Positions 23,763 through 33,581 of a stretch of DNA of 64,000 bases are shown here, piece after piece. The translations under genes were made by a program, and so were the position numbers. The notes beneath the pieces were generated by a model. That model saw only the letters and a list, made by a program, of their open reading frames with translations. It was not told the DNA's origin and ran no database searches. The DNA is from Acholeplasmataceae bacterium (lineage in GTDB: Bacteria > Bacillota_I > Bacilli_A > ML615J-28 > CAG-698). The stretch's first letter is position 1; each line of letters begins with the position of its first letter. The DNA lies in assembly GCA_012841865.1 (NCBI GenBank), contig DUTX01000093.1, positions 1-64,000 of the forward strand, read 5' to 3'.

Positions 23763-24125
23763 ATGATTAATAAAAAATCTCGTAATGATGCTCGTATACT
23801 CCGTCATTTGCGAATCAGACAAAAAATCCAAGGCACGTCTTCTAAACCGCGATTGAGTGTGTTCCGTTCTAATTCCCACATTTATGCTCAAGTGATAGAT
23901 GACGAAAAAGGCATCACTTTGGTAAGTGCATCCAGCATTGACAAAGAATTAAAATTAGAAAAGGGCTCGAATATCGAGGCTGCTAAACAAGTTGGGGCCT
24001 TGGTTTCGAAGCGAGCTTTGGAAAAGAAAATTGAGAATGTGGTTTTTGACCGCGGCGGATATTTATTCCACGGCCGAGTCAAAGCGTTGGCTGATGCCGC
24101 CAGAGCCGCAGGCTTGAAGTTCTAG
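23763..24125 (+). CDS. rplR: 50S ribosomal protein L18
   Basis: 120 residues with [21 protein letters not shown] and [26 protein letters not shown], which bind 5S rRNA. It is normal in size. Confidence 0.98.
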   Translation: MINKKSRNDARILRHLRIRQKIQGTSSKPRLSVFRSNSHIYAQVIDDEKGITLVSASSIDKELKLEKGSNIEAAKQVGALVSKRALEKKIENVVFDRGGYLFHGRVKALADAARAAGLKF

Positions 24126-24137
24126 GAGGATATAAGA

Positions 24138-24656
24138 ATGCGTCAAGATAAAAGAAAAAGAAATTTTCAAGTTCAAGAAAAGCAATTTGAAGAAAGAGTA
24201 GTTAGTATAAATCATATTGCAAAGGTTGTTAAAGGCGGTCGTCGTTATCGTTTTAACGCCGTTGTCGTCGTTGGCGACAAAAAAGGAAGAGTCGGAATGG
24301 GAACCGGAAAGGCAATTGAAATTCCCGATGCCATCAAAAAGGCGGTTGAGGATGCGAAAAAGAATCTGATCAAGGTTCCTGTAATTAACGGGACAATTCC
24401 TCACGAAATTACCGGCGTTCATGGTGCCGGGCGAGTATTCTTAAAGCCTGCTGTTCAAGGAACGGGAGTTATTGCCGGCGGACCGGTCCGTGCGGTTGTG
24501 GAACTGGCCGGAATTGAAAACATTGTTTCTAAATCTTTGGGTTCAAATACTCCGGTAAATATTGTCAGAGCCACAATTAACGGCTTAAATGAACTCAGAA
24601 CTGTTGAAGATGTTGCCTTGCTTAGAGATAAGAAACCTGAGGAGATAATAGGATAG
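24138..24656 (+). CDS. rpsE: 30S ribosomal protein S5
   Basis: 172 residues. The N-terminal double-stranded RNA-binding fold includes [35 protein letters not shown], and the C-terminal fold includes [30 protein letters not shown]5 supports decoding fidelity and mRNA unwinding. Confidence 0.98.
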   Translation: MRQDKRKRNFQVQEKQFEERVVSINHIAKVVKGGRRYRFNAVVVVGDKKGRVGMGTGKAIEIPDAIKKAVEDAKKNLIKVPVINGTIPHEITGVHGAGRVFLKPAVQGTGVIAGGPVRAVVELAGIENIVSKSLGSNTPVNIVRATINGLNELRTVEDVALLRDKKPEEIIG

Positions 24657-24657
24657 T

Positions 24658-24837
24658 ATGAAAGAAAAGTACATAACTATTAAACTGAAGAAAAGTCCGA
24701 TTGGACGTAAACCTAATCAAGTGAAAACATTGAAAGCTCTAGGCTTAACCAAGATTAATCAGGAAGTAAAACGCCCTGATAATGAAGCTGTTCGAGGAAT
24801 GATTGCTACTGTCAGTCATTTAATCGAAGTATTATAG
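24658..24837 (+). CDS. rpmD: 50S ribosomal protein L30
   Basis: A 59-residue protein in the canonical place between rpsE and rplO, starting 1 base after the rpsE stop. It shows [25 protein letters not shown] and ends [18 protein letters not shown], the standard L30 pattern. Confidence 0.97.
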   Translation: MKEKYITIKLKKSPIGRKPNQVKTLKALGLTKINQEVKRPDNEAVRGMIATVSHLIEVL

Positions 24838-24846
24838 GAGGCGCAT

Positions 24847-25287
24847 ATGAAATTACATGAATTACAACCGGTTCCAGGTGCGAGAAAAACGCGGAAACGT
24901 GTCGGCCGCGGAACGGGCAGCGGAATGGGAAAGACCAGCACTCGCGGACATAAAGGTCAAAATTCTAGAAGCGGTGGCGGTGTCAGACTCGGTTTCGAAG
25001 GTGGCCAAACCCCTTTATTCAAGAGATTGCCCAAACGCGGATTCACTAACATTAACCGCGTTGAATATAATATAGTTAATCTAGAACAGTTGAATGATTT
25101 CAAAGAGGGAACAAAGGTTGATTCTAAAAAACTAGTTAAAAAAGGCTTAATCAAAGAAAATAACAAAAAGATTAAGATTTTAGGAAATGGCAAACTGAAT
25201 GTAAAATTAACTGTTGTCGCACACAAGTTTTCTAAATCAGCTGAAAAAGGGATTCTCGAGGCTGGTGGAACAATCGAGGTGATTTAA
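24847..25287 (+). CDS. rplO: 50S ribosomal protein L15
   Basis: 146 residues: [41 protein letters not shown] is the basic tail that penetrates the rRNA, followed by [18 protein letters not shown]. The gene stops directly before secY with no gap. Confidence 0.98.
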   Translation: MKLHELQPVPGARKTRKRVGRGTGSGMGKTSTRGHKGQNSRSGGGVRLGFEGGQTPLFKRLPKRGFTNINRVEYNIVNLEQLNDFKEGTKVDSKKLVKKGLIKENNKKIKILGNGKLNVKLTVVAHKFSKSAEKGILEAGGTIEVI

Positions 25288-26565
25288 ATGGCAATCAAAA
25301 ACAAGAAAGTAATATTAAGTGTTCTGTATACGGCCTTAATTTTGCTTATCTGGCGACTTGCTTATCACATCCAAATCCCATTACTTGACAGAACTTTAAT
25401 TACTTCAAGAGAATCGATGTTCGGCTTTTTGGATGTATTTAGCGGCGGCGCCCTATCCAACTATTCAATTGTTGCTTTGGGTGTTTCCCCCTACATTACC
25501 GCATCCATTGTCGTTAACTTATTACAAATGGACATCGTGCCGGCCTTTAAAGAATGGGCTGAAGAAGGGGAAGTCGGAAAGAAAAAGCTTAATCAGGTTA
25601 CCAGATATCTGGCCCTGGCTCTTGCTTTTATTCAAGCGCTGACCATCACTTTGGGTATTACTGCTTATTATGGCGGCGATATCTTCCAAATCGGTGTTGA
25701 GGTCAATGCGTTTGGTTATGTCTTTCTCGCTCTCATTATGACTGCCGGAACTGCATTTGTTTTATGGCTTGCGGAAAAGATTACAATGAAAGGAATCGGT
25801 AACGGGACTTCGATGTTTATCGTCGCTGGTATCGTTGCAGGGTTCCCGACTATGATTAACGACCTTCTCAAACTATATATCCTTAATCCTGAGGGTAATT
25901 CCGTGGGTGATATTTTTATCTTTTTCGGCGTAATATTAATATTGATATTGATTATTGTTGGCATTGTCTTTATGGAAGCAGCCCAAAGAAAAATACCGAT
26001 TCAGTATGCGAATCGTCCTGCATCCGCTCAATTCCGCGGTCGCTCCGATTCCAACATTCCGATTAAACTGAATTCGGCTTCCGTAATTCCAGTTATTTTT
26101 GCCAGTACATTAATGAGTTTGCCGACAACGGTTGTTAACTTCTTAGACCCAACCCCGGTAACTTATTGGATCAATCAAATCTTTAATTATACCGAACCAA
26201 TCGGGTTTGCGGTATATATCATTTTAATTTTCATCTTCTCGTTCTTCTATTCATTCTTACAAATGAATCCGGAAAAGATTTCCGAGAATTTACAGAAGCA
26301 AAACGCTTATGTGCCCGGAATCAGACCGGGAGCGGAAACTGCATCCTATATTTCTCGGGTTTTGTTTAAAATAACCATTATCGGCGCAACTTATCTCTCG
26401 CTTGTTGCTTCGATTCCGATTATTATGGGTTATATTTTTGAACTTCCGGCTACGGTTAGGCTTGGCGGAACCAGCTTAATCATTGTTGTCGGTGTTGCTA
26501 TTGAGACAGCAAAACAACTGAAGACCCAAAGTCAAGAAAGACAATATCGGGGCTTCATGGATTGA
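25288..26565 (+). CDS. secY: Protein translocase subunit SecY
   Basis: A 425-residue integral membrane protein with ten predicted helices. It shows GVSPYITASIVVNLLQMDIVP near helix 2, the cytosolic ANRPASAQFRGRSDSNIPIKLNSASVIPVIFA around helix 7 and NAYVPGIRPGAETASYI in the C4/C5 loop. It forms the Sec channel with SecE and SecG, encoded elsewhere. The ATG abuts the rplO stop and the ribosome binding site is GAGGTGATTTA within rplO. Confidence 0.98.
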   Translation: MAIKNKKVILSVLYTALILLIWRLAYHIQIPLLDRTLITSRESMFGFLDVFSGGALSNYSIVALGVSPYITASIVVNLLQMDIVPAFKEWAEEGEVGKKKLNQVTRYLALALAFIQALTITLGITAYYGGDIFQIGVEVNAFGYVFLALIMTAGTAFVLWLAEKITMKGIGNGTSMFIVAGIVAGFPTMINDLLKLYILNPEGNSVGDIFIFFGVILILILIIVGIVFMEAAQRKIPIQYANRPASAQFRGRSDSNIPIKLNSASVIPVIFASTLMSLPTTVVNFLDPTPVTYWINQIFNYTEPIGFAVYIILIFIFSFFYSFLQMNPEKISENLQKQNAYVPGIRPGAETASYISRVLFKITIIGATYLSLVASIPIIMGYIFELPATVRLGGTSLIIVVGVAIETAKQLKTQSQERQYRGFMD

Positions 26566-26575
26566 TTGAGGTAAT

Positions 26576-27223
26576 ATGCGATTATTGATAATGGGTCCAC
26601 CGGGAGCCGGAAAAGGCTCTCAGGCGGAACTAATTAAAAAGCATTTTTCGTTTCCCCATATTTCAACCGGAGATATGTTTCGGGAAGCAATTGCCAAGAA
26701 AACACCGACGGGACTTCTTGCAAAGTCATACATTGATAAAGGCGAGCTTGTCCCCGATGAAGTTACGATTGAACTGGTTCGCGGAAGGCTTCAGGAACCG
26801 GATGCTGAACAAGGCTTCCTTCTTGACGGCTTTCCCAGAACCATTATCCAAGCTGATATGTTAGAAGAAATATTAAAAGAAAACCAAATTAGGATTGATC
26901 TTGTTATTAATTTGGTTGTAGAAGATGAGGTTTTAATTAAAAGAATATCCGGTCGTCGCATCTGCAAATCCTGCGGAGCTACTTATCATGTTGAAACGAA
27001 GAAGCCGAAAGTGATTGATAGATGTGATGAATGTCAAGGAGAATTGTTCCAACGCGCCGATGATAACGAAGAAACGGTTAAGAATCGGCTTGACGTTTAT
27101 TACCGGCAAACGGAACCTTTACTTTCCTATTATCGAAAGAAAGGTTTACTGAAAAATATTGATGGAGAAGGAAGCATTGAGGCAATCTTTGCTGAGATTA
27201 AAGCGATTTTGGGAGGAATTTAA
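26576..27223 (+). CDS. adk: Adenylate kinase, zinc-finger LID
   Basis: 215 residues. The P-loop is GPPGAGKGS (7-15), the AMP-binding part includes HISTGDMFR, and FLLDGFPRT follows. The LID domain carries a Cys4 site, CKSC...CDEC, like other Gram-positive adenylate kinases. It keeps AMP, ADP and ATP in balance. Its stop overlaps the map start. Confidence 0.97.
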   Translation: MRLLIMGPPGAGKGSQAELIKKHFSFPHISTGDMFREAIAKKTPTGLLAKSYIDKGELVPDEVTIELVRGRLQEPDAEQGFLLDGFPRTIIQADMLEEILKENQIRIDLVINLVVEDEVLIKRISGRRICKSCGATYHVETKKPKVIDRCDECQGELFQRADDNEETVKNRLDVYYRQTEPLLSYYRKKGLLKNIDGEGSIEAIFAEIKAILGGI

Positions 27224-27978
27224 TGATTTCAATTAAAAGTCAAAGGGAAATCGAGTTGATGAAAGAAGCCGGTAGAATTGTCGCTCTGGCATTTAAAAAG
27301 ATTGAAGAGGCGATCAAACCCGGAATATCAACCTATGACTTGGATAAAATCGCCGAAGAAACGATTCGGGAGCATGATGCCACACCATCTTTTAAGGGCT
27401 ATAACGGCTTCCCTGGATCGATATGTGCTTCCATAAATAATGTCGTTATTCACGGCATACCAAGTAAGGAAATTATTTTAAAACATGGTGATATTATTTC
27501 TATAGATATCGGTGCATGTTACAAAGGCTATCACGGCGACAGCGCTAAAACCTTTGCTGTCGGCGAAATCAGCGAAGCAAGAAAGAAGCTTCTTGAAGTG
27601 ACTGAACAAGCACTGTATGCCGGGCTTGCCTTCGCCAAACCTGCTAACCGATTATCCGATATTTCGCATGCAATCGAACAATATGTTATAAATAATGGTT
27701 TTAGCGTTGTTAAAGACTTCACCGGACACGGAGTCGGTCGTAAACTTCATGAAGATCCGATGATCCCCAATTTCGGTAGCCCCGGTTTCGGTCCCGTTTT
27801 AAAACCGGGTATGACTTTGGCTATCGAACCGATGGTAAATATGGGAAGCTTTGAAGTTGAAATTCTAGATGACGACTGGACAACGGTGACACGGGACGGA
27901 TCTGATTCGGCTCATTTTGAACACACCATTGTGATTACGGATACCGGATATAACATCTTAACAAAGGAGGGCGAGTGA
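27223..27978 (+). CDS. map: Methionine aminopeptidase, type I
   Basis: 251 residues that remove the initiator Met. Metal and substrate residues are visible in [46 protein letters not shown] and FEHTIVIT. The N-terminal zinc-finger extension found in some relatives is absent. It overlaps adk by 1 base (TAATG) and abuts infA, and ends with TGA. Confidence 0.97.
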   Translation: MISIKSQREIELMKEAGRIVALAFKKIEEAIKPGISTYDLDKIAEETIREHDATPSFKGYNGFPGSICASINNVVIHGIPSKEIILKHGDIISIDIGACYKGYHGDSAKTFAVGEISEARKKLLEVTEQALYAGLAFAKPANRLSDISHAIEQYVINNGFSVVKDFTGHGVGRKLHEDPMIPNFGSPGFGPVLKPGMTLAIEPMVNMGSFEVEILDDDWTTVTRDGSDSAHFEHTIVITDTGYNILTKEGE

Positions 27979-28197
27979 ATGTCAAAAGGCGATACTATAG
28001 AAGTAAGAGGGACAGTTACAGAAGTCCTTCCCAATACGATCTTTAGGGTCACATTGGAGAACGGGCATCAAATTTTGGCTCACGTTTCTGGTAAAATTCG
28101 TATGAATTTCATAACCATTTTACCAGGTGATAAAGTAACTGTTGAACTTTCACCATATGATTTAACACGTGGCCGCATTACTTATCGTCATAAGTAA
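27979..28197 (+). CDS. infA: Translation initiation factor IF-1
   Basis: 72 residues, an S1-like OB fold: [35 protein letters not shown] then [23 protein letters not shown]. It binds the A site during initiation. It begins directly at the end of map. Confidence 0.98.
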   Translation: MSKGDTIEVRGTVTEVLPNTIFRVTLENGHQILAHVSGKIRMNFITILPGDKVTVELSPYDLTRGRITYRHK

Positions 28198-28223
28198 TTT
28201 TCCGAAATAAAGGAGGAAATATA

Positions 28224-28337
28224 ATGAAGGTTAGACCATCAGTAAAACCAATTTGTGATCAATGCAAAGTGATTAAACGTCACGGAAAAGTTATGGTTAT
28301 TTGTAAAAATCCAAAACATAAACAAAAACAAGGATAA
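28224..28337 (+). CDS. rpmJ: 50S ribosomal protein L36, zinc type
   Basis: A 37-residue protein after AAAGGAGG. It has the CxxC...C...H zinc site (C11, C14, C27, H32) in [27 protein letters not shown]. It sits between infA and rpsM, as in other Bacillota. Confidence 0.97.
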   Translation: MKVRPSVKPICDQCKVIKRHGKVMVICKNPKHKQKQG

Positions 28338-28352
28338 TCAGGAGGTGCAAAA

Positions 28353-28718
28353 ATGGCACGTATAGCAGGCGTAGATATTCCTAGAGATAAACATATAGAT
28401 ATAGCACTAACATATATTTACGGTATCGGGCGACCCACTGCAATCAAGATTTGCGAAAATGCCAAAGTCGATACTGAAAAAAGAGTTAGAGATTTAACCG
28501 AAGAAGAACTTGCGGCTATTCGTCGTGAAGTTACCGGATATAAAGTGGAGGGTGATTTGCGTCGTGAAGTCGCAATGAATATCAAAACATTAATGGAGAT
28601 TGGCAGTTATCGCGGTATCCGTCATCGGAGAGGTCTTCCTGTCCGGGGTCAAAACACCAGATGCAATGCCCGTACACGCAAGGGCAAAGCTAAAACAGTT
28701 GCCAATAAGAGAAAATAA
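28353..28718 (+). CDS. rpsM: 30S ribosomal protein S13
   Basis: 121 residues starting [26 protein letters not shown], with [28 protein letters not shown] near the C-terminus. S13 bridges the 30S head to the 50S subunit. Confidence 0.98.
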   Translation: MARIAGVDIPRDKHIDIALTYIYGIGRPTAIKICENAKVDTEKRVRDLTEEELAAIRREVTGYKVEGDLRREVAMNIKTLMEIGSYRGIRHRRGLPVRGQNTRCNARTRKGKAKTVANKRK

Positions 28719-28736
28719 TAAAAGGAGATTGAAATT

Positions 28737-29120
28737 ATGGCACGTAAAACAAGAAAACGCAGAGTCAGAAAGAATATACCTAATGGCGTGGCTCATATTC
28801 ATTCTACTTTTAATAATACGATTGTTACGATTACCGATTCGGCCGGTAATGCGATTGCATGGAGCAGTGCCGGTGCATTAGGTTTCAAAGGAAGTAAAAA
28901 GTCTACTCCCTTCGCAGCCGGAATGGCTTCAGAAGCAGCCGCAAAGGCCGCCTTGGAAAGTGGAATGGTAAAGGTAGAGGTATCAGTTAAGGGCCCGGGT
29001 CCCGGACGCGAAGCAGCAATTCGCTCTTTGCAGGTTGCAGGGTTGGAAATTACATCGATTAAAGATGTCACTCCGATTCCTCATAATGGTTGCAGGCCGC
29101 CGAAGAGACCTCGCGGTTAA
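28737..29120 (+). CDS. rpsK: 30S ribosomal protein S11
   Basis: 127 residues, including [45 protein letters not shown] and the ending [13 protein letters not shown]. It lies on the platform close to the mRNA exit. Confidence 0.98.
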   Translation: MARKTRKRRVRKNIPNGVAHIHSTFNNTIVTITDSAGNAIAWSSAGALGFKGSKKSTPFAAGMASEAAAKAALESGMVKVEVSVKGPGPGREAAIRSLQVAGLEITSIKDVTPIPHNGCRPPKRPRG

Positions 29121-29148
29121 TACCGGGGATTAGTAAAGGAGGAAACGA

Positions 29149-30213
29149 ATGAGAAAATTTGAATTCATCAAACCTCAAACAAGCGTTGAATATAAAGAAG
29201 GCGATAACTACGGTAGGTTTGTCATCACACCCTTAGAAAGGGGGTATGGCATCACCCTTGGTAATGCTTTACGGAGAGTTTTGCTTTCTTCTATGCCGGG
29301 AGTCGCGATTGTAGCCGTAGAAATCGAAGGTGTTGAACACGAATTCATGGCAATTGACGGCATTCTTGAGGATGTTACAGAAATTATTTTGAATCTGAAG
29401 AATGTTCATATGACAATTGCGGAAGAGGAATTGTTTAAAGCAATACCTAATGAAAACCCGGAATTGTTTGAGTTGTCGATTGATGTGGAGGGGGAACGGG
29501 TCGTTACTGCTGGCGACTTAGAAAAGAGCAGCGAATTGATCATCGTGAATCCGGAACAAGTAATTGCAACTCTGGAAAAGAACGCCCGATTCAAAGCCAG
29601 ATTCTTTGCAAGACGCGGAATCGGATATGTCAGCGCCGAAGAAAATAAAATTTTCTGTAAAGATAAAGCGGGTAATATCATAATTAGCCGTATCGCTGTC
29701 GACGCTATTTATACACCGATTTCGAAAGTCAAATACGATGTTGAAAAAACAAGAGTTGACGAAAATGTCGATTATGATAAATTGACATTGGAAGTTTGGA
29801 CAAACAAAGTCATCAGCCCTGTTGATGCCGTCTCGCTTGCTTCCAAATTCTTAATCCAACATTTTGATGTCATCTCGCAGTTGAATGAATATATCAACGA
29901 ACAAGATTATATGTATGAACGTGAAGAGAAAGTCCAGAACAAAAAGCTTGAAAAGAAAATTGAAGATCTTGACTTATCAGTGCGTTCTTATAACTGTCTG
30001 AAACGGGCCGGTATCAACACTGTCGGCGAACTGACCCAAAAAACTGAAGAAGAAATGATGAGAGTTCGGAATCTGGGTCGAAAATCCCTAAAAGAAGTTG
30101 TCACAAAACTACGCGAGATTGGATTGGACCTACGTCGTTCCTATGATACCGATTATGATTATTCGGAAGATACAGAGGATGACGCCGACATTTCATCCGA
30201 AGATTTGGATTAA
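29149..30213 (+). CDS. rpoA: RNA polymerase alpha subunit
   Basis: 354 residues. The N-terminal assembly domain includes YGRFVITPLERGYGITLGNALRRVLLSSMPG. The C-terminal domain (about 265-325) has LDLSVRSYNCLKRAGINTVGELTQKTEEEMMRVRNLGRKSLKEV, which binds UP elements and activators. An acidic tail (SEDTEDDADISSEDLD) extends past the usual 315-330 residues, as in several related species. Confidence 0.97.
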   Translation: MRKFEFIKPQTSVEYKEGDNYGRFVITPLERGYGITLGNALRRVLLSSMPGVAIVAVEIEGVEHEFMAIDGILEDVTEIILNLKNVHMTIAEEELFKAIPNENPELFELSIDVEGERVVTAGDLEKSSELIIVNPEQVIATLEKNARFKARFFARRGIGYVSAEENKIFCKDKAGNIIISRIAVDAIYTPISKVKYDVEKTRVDENVDYDKLTLEVWTNKVISPVDAVSLASKFLIQHFDVISQLNEYINEQDYMYEREEKVQNKKLEKKIEDLDLSVRSYNCLKRAGINTVGELTQKTEEEMMRVRNLGRKSLKEVVTKLREIGLDLRRSYDTDYDYSEDTEDDADISSEDLD

Positions 30214-30238
30214 TATTTCCTAAAAGGAGGATTCTATA

Positions 30239-30607
30239 ATGGCATTAGGATATAGCAAATTAGGCCGTAACAGCGCCCAACGCAAAGCATTGCTTAGAGA
30301 TTTGCTGACCGATTTGATCATTTATGAACGGATTGAAACAACGCTTACAAAAGCAAAAGAATTAAAACGACTTGCCGACAAAATGGTGACATTAGGTAAG
30401 GCTAACACTCTTTCTGCACGCGTTCGAGCTGCAAAAATGGTCAGATTTGAACATACAGATGAAAGCAAAGAACAATTCGCCATTCAAAAACTATTTTCTG
30501 AGATTGCGGAAAAATATAAAGATCGCAACGGCGGTTATACCCGCGTCTTAAAAACGGGTCCGCGTCGGGGTGATTCCGCACCAATGGCGATTATTGAATT
30601 TGTTTAA
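30239..30607 (+). CDS. rplQ: 50S ribosomal protein L17
   Basis: 122 residues: [42 protein letters not shown] is diagnostic, ending [25 protein letters not shown]. It is the last gene of the superoperon, followed by a terminator. Confidence 0.98.
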   Translation: MALGYSKLGRNSAQRKALLRDLLTDLIIYERIETTLTKAKELKRLADKMVTLGKANTLSARVRAAKMVRFEHTDESKEQFAIQKLFSEIAEKYKDRNGGYTRVLKTGPRRGDSAPMAIIEFV

Positions 30608-30610
30608 AGA

Positions 30611-30641
30611 AAATCCCCTAATTTAAGGGGATTTATTTTTT
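30611..30641 (+). terminator. End of the ribosomal protein superoperon
   Basis: AAATCCCCT (30611-30619) pairs with AGGGGATTT (30626-30634), then a T-rich tract. Confidence 0.85.
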
Positions 30642-30649
30642 CGTCTTTT

Positions 30650-30850
30650 TTATTCATCAAAGAAAAAGACTTCCTCGATTTGTTTATTAAAAACTTTTGA
30701 GATATCGTATGCGAGTTTTAAAGAAGGCATATATTTACAATTTTCCAAATGAGTAATAGTTTCTCGTCTGACATTTACTTTTTTTGCTAGTTCTTCTTGC
30801 GACAAATTTAGTTCAGCTCTTAATACTTTAATTTTGTTGGAAAATTTCAC
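30650..30850 (-). CDS. XRE-family regulator (YozG/YgzD-like)
   Basis: A 66-residue protein consisting of one HTH_3 domain (LNLSQEELAKKVNVRRETITHLENCKYMPSLKLAYDISKVF) followed by the short tail IEEVFFFDE, the hallmark of the small regulators co-encoded with membrane proteins. It uses GTG after GGGAGA. It lies directly behind the membrane protein gene; operator-like palindromes precede the pair at 31318-31354. Confidence 0.88.
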   Translation of the reverse strand: MKFSNKIKVLRAELNLSQEELAKKVNVRRETITHLENCKYMPSLKLAYDISKVFNKQIEEVFFFDE

Positions 30851-31297
30851 TTAAATATCTCCCTTTTTGTAAAATCGAGAATACAAAATCATAAAGAGTA
30901 ACGAGCCTAGTATTTGAATGATAGCAATAGCGCTTAATGTTACCCGAAAATCTAATAAATCATTTAAAGAATAATTTTTATTGCTTAGAGTAAAAATTGC
31001 TAAGGTAATAAAGGCCAAAGTAATGAGCATTGACATTGAAATATAAGAATAAAATCCTGCTTTAAGGATTATTTTTGTTGTAAATTCATCTTGAACTAAC
31101 TTTTTGTTTCTATAATGGAAAACAAAAAGGGCAATTAAAGTAATCAAGCAAACAATCATAAAAGCAAGGGAAAACATTTTCCAGCCAAATATTAGATTAC
31201 TATCAAAATTGAAAACAATACTTAGATAAATAGATGACAAAGCAGAGCAAAGAACCAAAGTAATAAATATTTGAATCGGGTTAATCAGTTTTTTCAT
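30851..31297 (-). CDS. Four-helix membrane protein, partner of XRE regulator
   Basis: A 148-residue protein with four predicted membrane helices (about 10-32, 42-62, 82-107 and 118-138) and a charged loop with HYRNKKLVQDEFTTKII. It resembles DUF2178/DUF3796-like proteins that travel with YozG-type regulators. The start is ATG 31297, 6 nt after AGGAGG; a TTG at 31303 overlaps that site. Function is unknown. Confidence 0.78.
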   Translation of the reverse strand: MKKLINPIQIFITLVLCSALSSIYLSIVFNFDSNLIFGWKMFSLAFMIVCLITLIALFVFHYRNKKLVQDEFTTKIILKAGFYSYISMSMLITLAFITLAIFTLSNKNYSLNDLLDFRVTLSAIAIIQILGSLLFMILYSRFYKKGDI

Positions 31298-31317
31298 TTT
31301 CAACCTCCTGTTATTTA

Positions 31318-31354
31318 TGTTATAAAATTATAACAATATATTATAAATTTATAA
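31318..31354 (-). promoter_or_regulatory. Paired operator palindromes before the XRE pair
   Basis: TGTTATAA-AA-TTATAACA (31318-31335) and the perfect TTATAAATTTATAA (31341-31354, followed by CA) share the TTATAACA half-site. They overlap the minus-strand promoter region, where TTGACA lies just upstream at about 31369-31374. This suggests autoregulation by the XRE protein. Confidence 0.65.
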
Positions 31355-31456
31355 CACATTTTAGTATATGTCAAGTGTTTTATTAAATTGATTAAAAAAA
31401 ATAAAATCTTTTTATTATTATTTCCTGTTTGACTTTACTAACAAAGTATGGAATTC

Positions 31457-31485
31457 TTGCAAAAGAACGGTAAAAGTGGTAAAAT
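31457..31485 (+). promoter_or_regulatory. Promoter of the NusG-II/ecf/truA operon
   Basis: TTGCAA (31457-31462), 17 bp, TAAAAT (31480-31485), 25 bp before the start codon. Confidence 0.62.
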
Positions 31486-31510
31486 AATTAAATATATGAG
31501 GTAATTTCTT

Positions 31511-31957
31511 ATGAAGAAAGCGGACATCATAACAATAGCAATCGTATTCTTAATTTCCTTAAGTTTTTATATATTTTATATTACAACTTATCGCATTAAG
31601 GGCGATGTTGAAATATTGGTTTATTATCAAGGAGAAATCATTTACCAAACCGATTGGGAGGAAGATTTAGATTTGGTACTTGCCATTGGTTCAGAAGATT
31701 ACTGGACCGAAGAACATAAGGAAGAACACGGCGTTGATGAAGTTATTCATGTCGACAACGATATCCTCAACATTGTGCAAATTACCGGCCGAGAAATAAA
31801 TATGATTGAAGCAAATTGTAAAAATAAATATTGTCTGGAAATGAATATTACCAGAAAATTATCCACCGCCATTATTTGTACAAACGGAGTTGTAGTAATG
31901 CTTTCTGTTAGCGAATATGGTGGAACAATCAGCGGAGGCATAATATGGTGGAAGTGA
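31511..31957 (+). CDS. NusG domain II-containing membrane protein
   Basis: 148 residues. An N-terminal membrane helix (about 6-26) is followed by a domain ending in EANCKNKYCLEMNITRKLSTAIICTNGVVVMLSV. The spacing of C-x5-C and IICTNGVVV matches the NusG_II/DUF domain found in anaerobes beside ApbE or Gx transporters. An insertion of acidic residues (about 46-75) looks specific. Its end overlaps ecfA1 by 13 bp. The role is unknown. Confidence 0.75.
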   Translation: MKKADIITIAIVFLISLSFYIFYITTYRIKGDVEILVYYQGEIIYQTDWEEDLDLVLAIGSEDYWTEEHKEEHGVDEVIHVDNDILNIVQITGREINMIEANCKNKYCLEMNITRKLSTAIICTNGVVVMLSVSEYGGTISGGIIWWK

Positions 31958-32745
31958 AAAACTTGAATTTTGCTTATAAAAAAGGACAGAAAGTCATTGA
32001 CTCTTTAACGCTGAAAATTAAGAAAGGTGAATTTGTTACGATTTTGGGTCATAACGGCAGCGGCAAGTCCACACTTGCGAAACTATTGGTCGGGCTGCTT
32101 AAGGCCGATTCGGGCGAAATCTATTTAGATGGTGAAATCTTAACTGAAGAAACCGTTGATAAGCTTCGCGGCAAAATTGGGATTGTTTTTCAAAATCCCG
32201 ATAATCAATTTGTCGGCGTAACCGTGAGAGACGATATTGCTTTCGGTCTTGAGAATCGTTGTTATCCGCAGGAAGAAATGTTGGAGTTGGTCAAAAAATA
32301 TTCGCAACTGGTAAATATGGAAAGATTTCTGGAATATAATCCAGAAAACCTGTCCGGAGGCGAAAAGCAAAGAGTCGCCATTGCCGGCATTTTAGCTTAT
32401 AATCCTGACATTATTATTTTTGATGAGTCAACTTCTATGCTTGACCCCAAAGGTGTTCGCGAAGTAAATGAAGTAATCAATCGCCTTAAAGGAACAAAAA
32501 CGATTATTCTAATCACTCATAATTTACGTGAAGCAATAAACTCAGACAGGGTTATTGTGATGAATGAAGGCCAAATTGTTTTAAATGATGTTCCCGAAAA
32601 AGTTTTTAGAGAAAAGGAAATCCTAAAAGCAAGCCGGTTGGATATACTTGAAAGTATGAAAATTATTGAATTACTTGAAGAAATAGATTTGAATAAGAAA
32701 AAAGAATTAGAGGAATTTTTATGGGAATTAACTTTTCAAAAGTGA
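31945..32745 (+). CDS. ecfA1: ECF transporter ATPase A1
   Basis: 266 residues, an ABC ATPase of the energy-coupling factor vitamin transporters. Walker A is GHNGSGKST, the signature LSGGEKQRV, Walker B IIIFDEST, and the switch His is in LITHN. It works with EcfA2 and EcfT plus exchangeable S components. The start follows GCGGAGG and overlaps the previous gene; its end overlaps ecfA2. Confidence 0.95.
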   Translation: MVEVKNLNFAYKKGQKVIDSLTLKIKKGEFVTILGHNGSGKSTLAKLLVGLLKADSGEIYLDGEILTEETVDKLRGKIGIVFQNPDNQFVGVTVRDDIAFGLENRCYPQEEMLELVKKYSQLVNMERFLEYNPENLSGGEKQRVAIAGILAYNPDIIIFDESTSMLDPKGVREVNEVINRLKGTKTIILITHNLREAINSDRVIVMNEGQIVLNDVPEKVFREKEILKASRLDILESMKIIELLEEIDLNKKKELEEFLWELTFQK

Positions 32746-33581
32746 ATTTTTCCTATCAAACGCCGAAGAAAAAGCGCGCAATAATCTATAATCTACTAGA
32801 TATAAATTTAAATATCGGAGAAAAAGATGAATTTATCGCGATTGTCGGACATACTGGAAGCGGTAAATCCACGCTTGTCCAGTTAATGAATGCATTATTG
32901 CTTCCTTTGGACGGAAAGTTAGAAATTCTTGGGACTGAAATTAAGAAAAAGACAATTTTAAAACCGATTAGGAAAAGAGTCGGTTTAGTTTTTCAATTTC
33001 CAGAATATCAAATCTTTGAAGAAACCGTGCTTAAGGATATTGCTTTTGGTCCAAAAAACTTTGGAGTTGTAAGTCCTGAAGCGAGAGCCAGAGAGGTTGC
33101 GGAAATGATGGATATTGCAGATTTGCTTGAACGGAGTCCCTTTACCCTTTCAGGCGGCCAGCTTCGAAAGGTTGCAATCAGCGGCATTCTCGCAAGTGAT
33201 CCCGATATTTTAATTCTTGATGAACCGACAGTAGGCCTTGATCCTTTCGCAAAAGCGGAACTGCTCGGATTATTGGAAAAACTAAACAAAGAATACAGAA
33301 AAACTATTATCATTATCACCCATGATATGGGTGTAGTTTCAAACTATGCGAAAAGGGTAATCGTTTTAAAAGAGGGGTCGATTGTTTACGACGGCGACAA
33401 AAAGGGACTTTTTGAAAAAGAAGATTTACTTAAAAAATATGATTTAGATTATCCGGAAACTGTAGAGCTTTTAAAAGCAGTTAAGGAACACTTTAAAATT
33501 GATATCGATGTCAACAAGCATAGTATTGGAGAAGCGTATCAAGAAATAATCAGGGCATTTGGTGAGAAGGATGAACACTAA
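32721..33581 (+). CDS. ecfA2: ECF transporter ATPase A2
   Basis: 286 residues. Walker A is GHTGSGKST, the signature LSGGQLRKV, Walker B LILDEPTVGLD, H-loop IITHD. The N-terminus (FSKVNFSYQTPKKKRAIIYNLLDIN) is the characteristic A2 pattern. The partner subunits are encoded next to it. Confidence 0.95.
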   Translation: MGINFSKVNFSYQTPKKKRAIIYNLLDINLNIGEKDEFIAIVGHTGSGKSTLVQLMNALLLPLDGKLEILGTEIKKKTILKPIRKRVGLVFQFPEYQIFEETVLKDIAFGPKNFGVVSPEARAREVAEMMDIADLLERSPFTLSGGQLRKVAISGILASDPDILILDEPTVGLDPFAKAELLGLLEKLNKEYRKTIIIITHDMGVVSNYAKRVIVLKEGSIVYDGDKKGLFEKEDLLKKYDLDYPETVELLKAVKEHFKIDIDVNKHSIGEAYQEIIRAFGEKDEH

